Below, in pieces: positions 63,239 to 64,000 of a DNA stretch of 64,000 nt. How positions within the stretch are numbered: position 1 is the stretch's first letter; each line of letters begins with the position of its first letter. Position numbers and translations under genes: made by a program. The DNA is taken from assembly GCA_021845905.1 (NCBI GenBank), contig JAJZVA010000001.1, forward strand, positions 1-64,000, read 5' to 3'. The notes under the pieces are model-generated. The model was not told where the DNA came from and searched no databases. It worked only from the letters and a program-made list of their open reading frames with translations. This stretch comes from Pseudomonadota bacterium (lineage in GTDB: Bacteria > Pseudomonadota > Alphaproteobacteria > Micavibrionales > UBA2020).

Positions 63239-64000
63239 GCTTTTTAACGACTTCGGTGTTTAAGGAGCCGGGATCATGAATTCTACCCGTGGGAGAGACA
63301 AATATTTTCCTTGCATTAGTCTCTAGAATTTTATTGAAGGACAAAAATATTTGAATTTTTTCCTCTTTCTGCCGCTCCACTATATTTCCCCCTTCAAAGT
63401 GCTCAGTAAGGACTATGATTTCATTGGCGGGTCTAAGGCTCATAATCCGTGCCGTTTTTTCTTCGCCCTTGTGATCCAGTCTCAATAAGTCCCCCTTATG
63501 TACTTTTATTAAAAGCTTTGCGGCAGGGTGTGGGCGCAACGAGTTCTGATCTTTTTGGTTGGCATCAAAAAGGGAAACGCCCATGTGGACAATTTTCCCA
63601 TCCGGCATCTTCCAGAAAGATACATGGTGAATATCACCGGGGCTGACGCCTTTTATATGCTCCAAATGGCCTTGTTTATGCCGTATCAGTTTCACGGTGG
63701 CATCTTTCTTCAGAATGCGTACACGCCGTATCCCGTTTTCCTCTCCGTATTTTTGTAAGGCGGATTTCAGGGCCTCCGTATCAATTGTCTTCTTTTCCTT
63801 TTTGCCTTTTTGCTTTGTTTCTCCGGGCTGGGAATCAAGGATTTTTTCCAATTCAGCGCGGATCAATGGATCACGTATCTGTCCGACTTCGTTTTGAGTA
63901 AGGCCAGTCAGAGACTTGCGCGTAACAATATTAAATTCGTTTTCCTTTTCCCATTCTGTGCGTTTGTCGGCCTCCGGAGGCAGGGAGGGATGATAAATAA
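63222..64000 (-). CDS. cas9: Cas9, C-terminal 258 residues (runs off the window)
   Basis: The minus frame is open from the stop at 63222 to the window edge; the track's start at 63866 is an internal TTG. The upstream part reads IYHPSLPPEADKR...VTRKSLTGL...IRDPLIRAEL, and the rest includes RRVRILKKDATVKLIRHKQG, HVSFWKMPDGKIVHMGVSLFDANQK, HPAAKLLIKVHKGDLLRLDHKGE. This is the end of RuvC-III plus the WED/PAM-interacting region of type II-C Cas9. The HNH and the other RuvC motifs lie outside. Whether the whole protein is intact cannot be seen here. cas1 follows with an overlap; cas2 is absent on this side. Confidence 0.85.
   Translation of the reverse strand, partial: IYHPSLPPEADKRTEWEKENEFNIVTRKSLTGLTQNEVGQIRDPLIRAELEKILDSQPGETKQKGKKEKKTIDTEALKSALQKYGEENGIRRVRILKKDATVKLIRHKQGHLEHIKGVSPGDIHHVSFWKMPDGKIVHMGVSLFDANQKDQNSLRPHPAAKLLIKVHKGDLLRLDHKGEEKTARIMSLRPANEIIVLTEHFEGGNIVERQKEEKIQIFLSFNKILETNARKIFVSPTGRIHDPGSLNTEVVKKHGTGN

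Noticed and set aside
61845-64000. CRISPR array
   Set aside because: I looked for regularly spaced repeats of 25-40 bp around the cas fragments and in larger gaps and saw none; an array, if any, is outside the window.

Overview
The window is a stretch of a GC-rich alphaproteobacterial chromosome. The evidence is the family-level resemblance of the housekeeping genes (fused ispDF, short NrdA without an ATP cone, lipA followed by a RatA/Coq10 gene, UbiTUV, LptD, EttA) and FNR/FixK-type operators of the TTGAY-N4-RTCAA form. The lifestyle suggested is facultative: aerobic (nrdAB) and anaerobic (nrdDG, hemN, ubiTUV) versions of oxygen-sensitive pathways sit in the same 60 kb. The exact order or genus cannot be fixed from sequence reading alone; a Rhodospirillales- or Micavibrio-like organism would fit.

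Layout. 1-5 kb: the edge of an insertion sequence, phoH, a possible small RNA, two small genes, then nrdA - small ORF - nrdB. 5.4-16 kb: a HIT hydrolase, a frameshifted hypothetical gene, lnt, an acyl-CoA carboxylase beta subunit, lipA-ratA, an ACR3 arsenite pump and lptD. 16-22.5 kb: a 276-bp MITE-like element lying exactly between two convergent genes, a DEAD-box helicase, then deoC, a GIY-YIG gene killed by one nonsense codon, and a tandem ALDH16-type aldehyde dehydrogenase. 22.5-32 kb: a signalling cluster of two EAL proteins with degenerate GGDEF motifs, two REC-HDOD proteins and a PAS histidine kinase. 32-38 kb: trhO, kbl and tdh (threonine to glycine), several small unknown membrane or exported proteins and a strong candidate structured RNA. 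38-50 kb: ALDH7, ispDF-pgpA-cinA-pip-tldD, a short RNB exoribonuclease next to an HNH-like protein, and ettA.

50-61.6 kb: a second MITE-like element of the same family, then an anaerobic-metabolism block: ubiD facing ubiT-ubiU-ubiV, two CRP/FNR paralogues with unusual C-terminal cysteine clusters, hemN and nrdD-nrdG. Four FNR/DNR-type palindromes lie in the divergent promoter regions. The one between ubiD and ubiT is exactly 35 nt from both start codons, which predicts two leaderless transcripts from one operator.

61.7-64 kb: a tRNA-Gly(UCC) gene, and downstream of it a genomic island that begins with a P4-type integrase. The integrase loses its catalytic C-terminus at about position 62995, where the sequence switches without a gap into the antisense of a cas1 gene truncated after about 81 codons. 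Upstream of cas1, on the minus strand and running off the window, is the C-terminal end of a type II-C-like cas9. The island edge therefore carries a CRISPR-Cas remnant in which adaptation has been destroyed by a deletion joining int to cas1. No CRISPR array was seen in the window.
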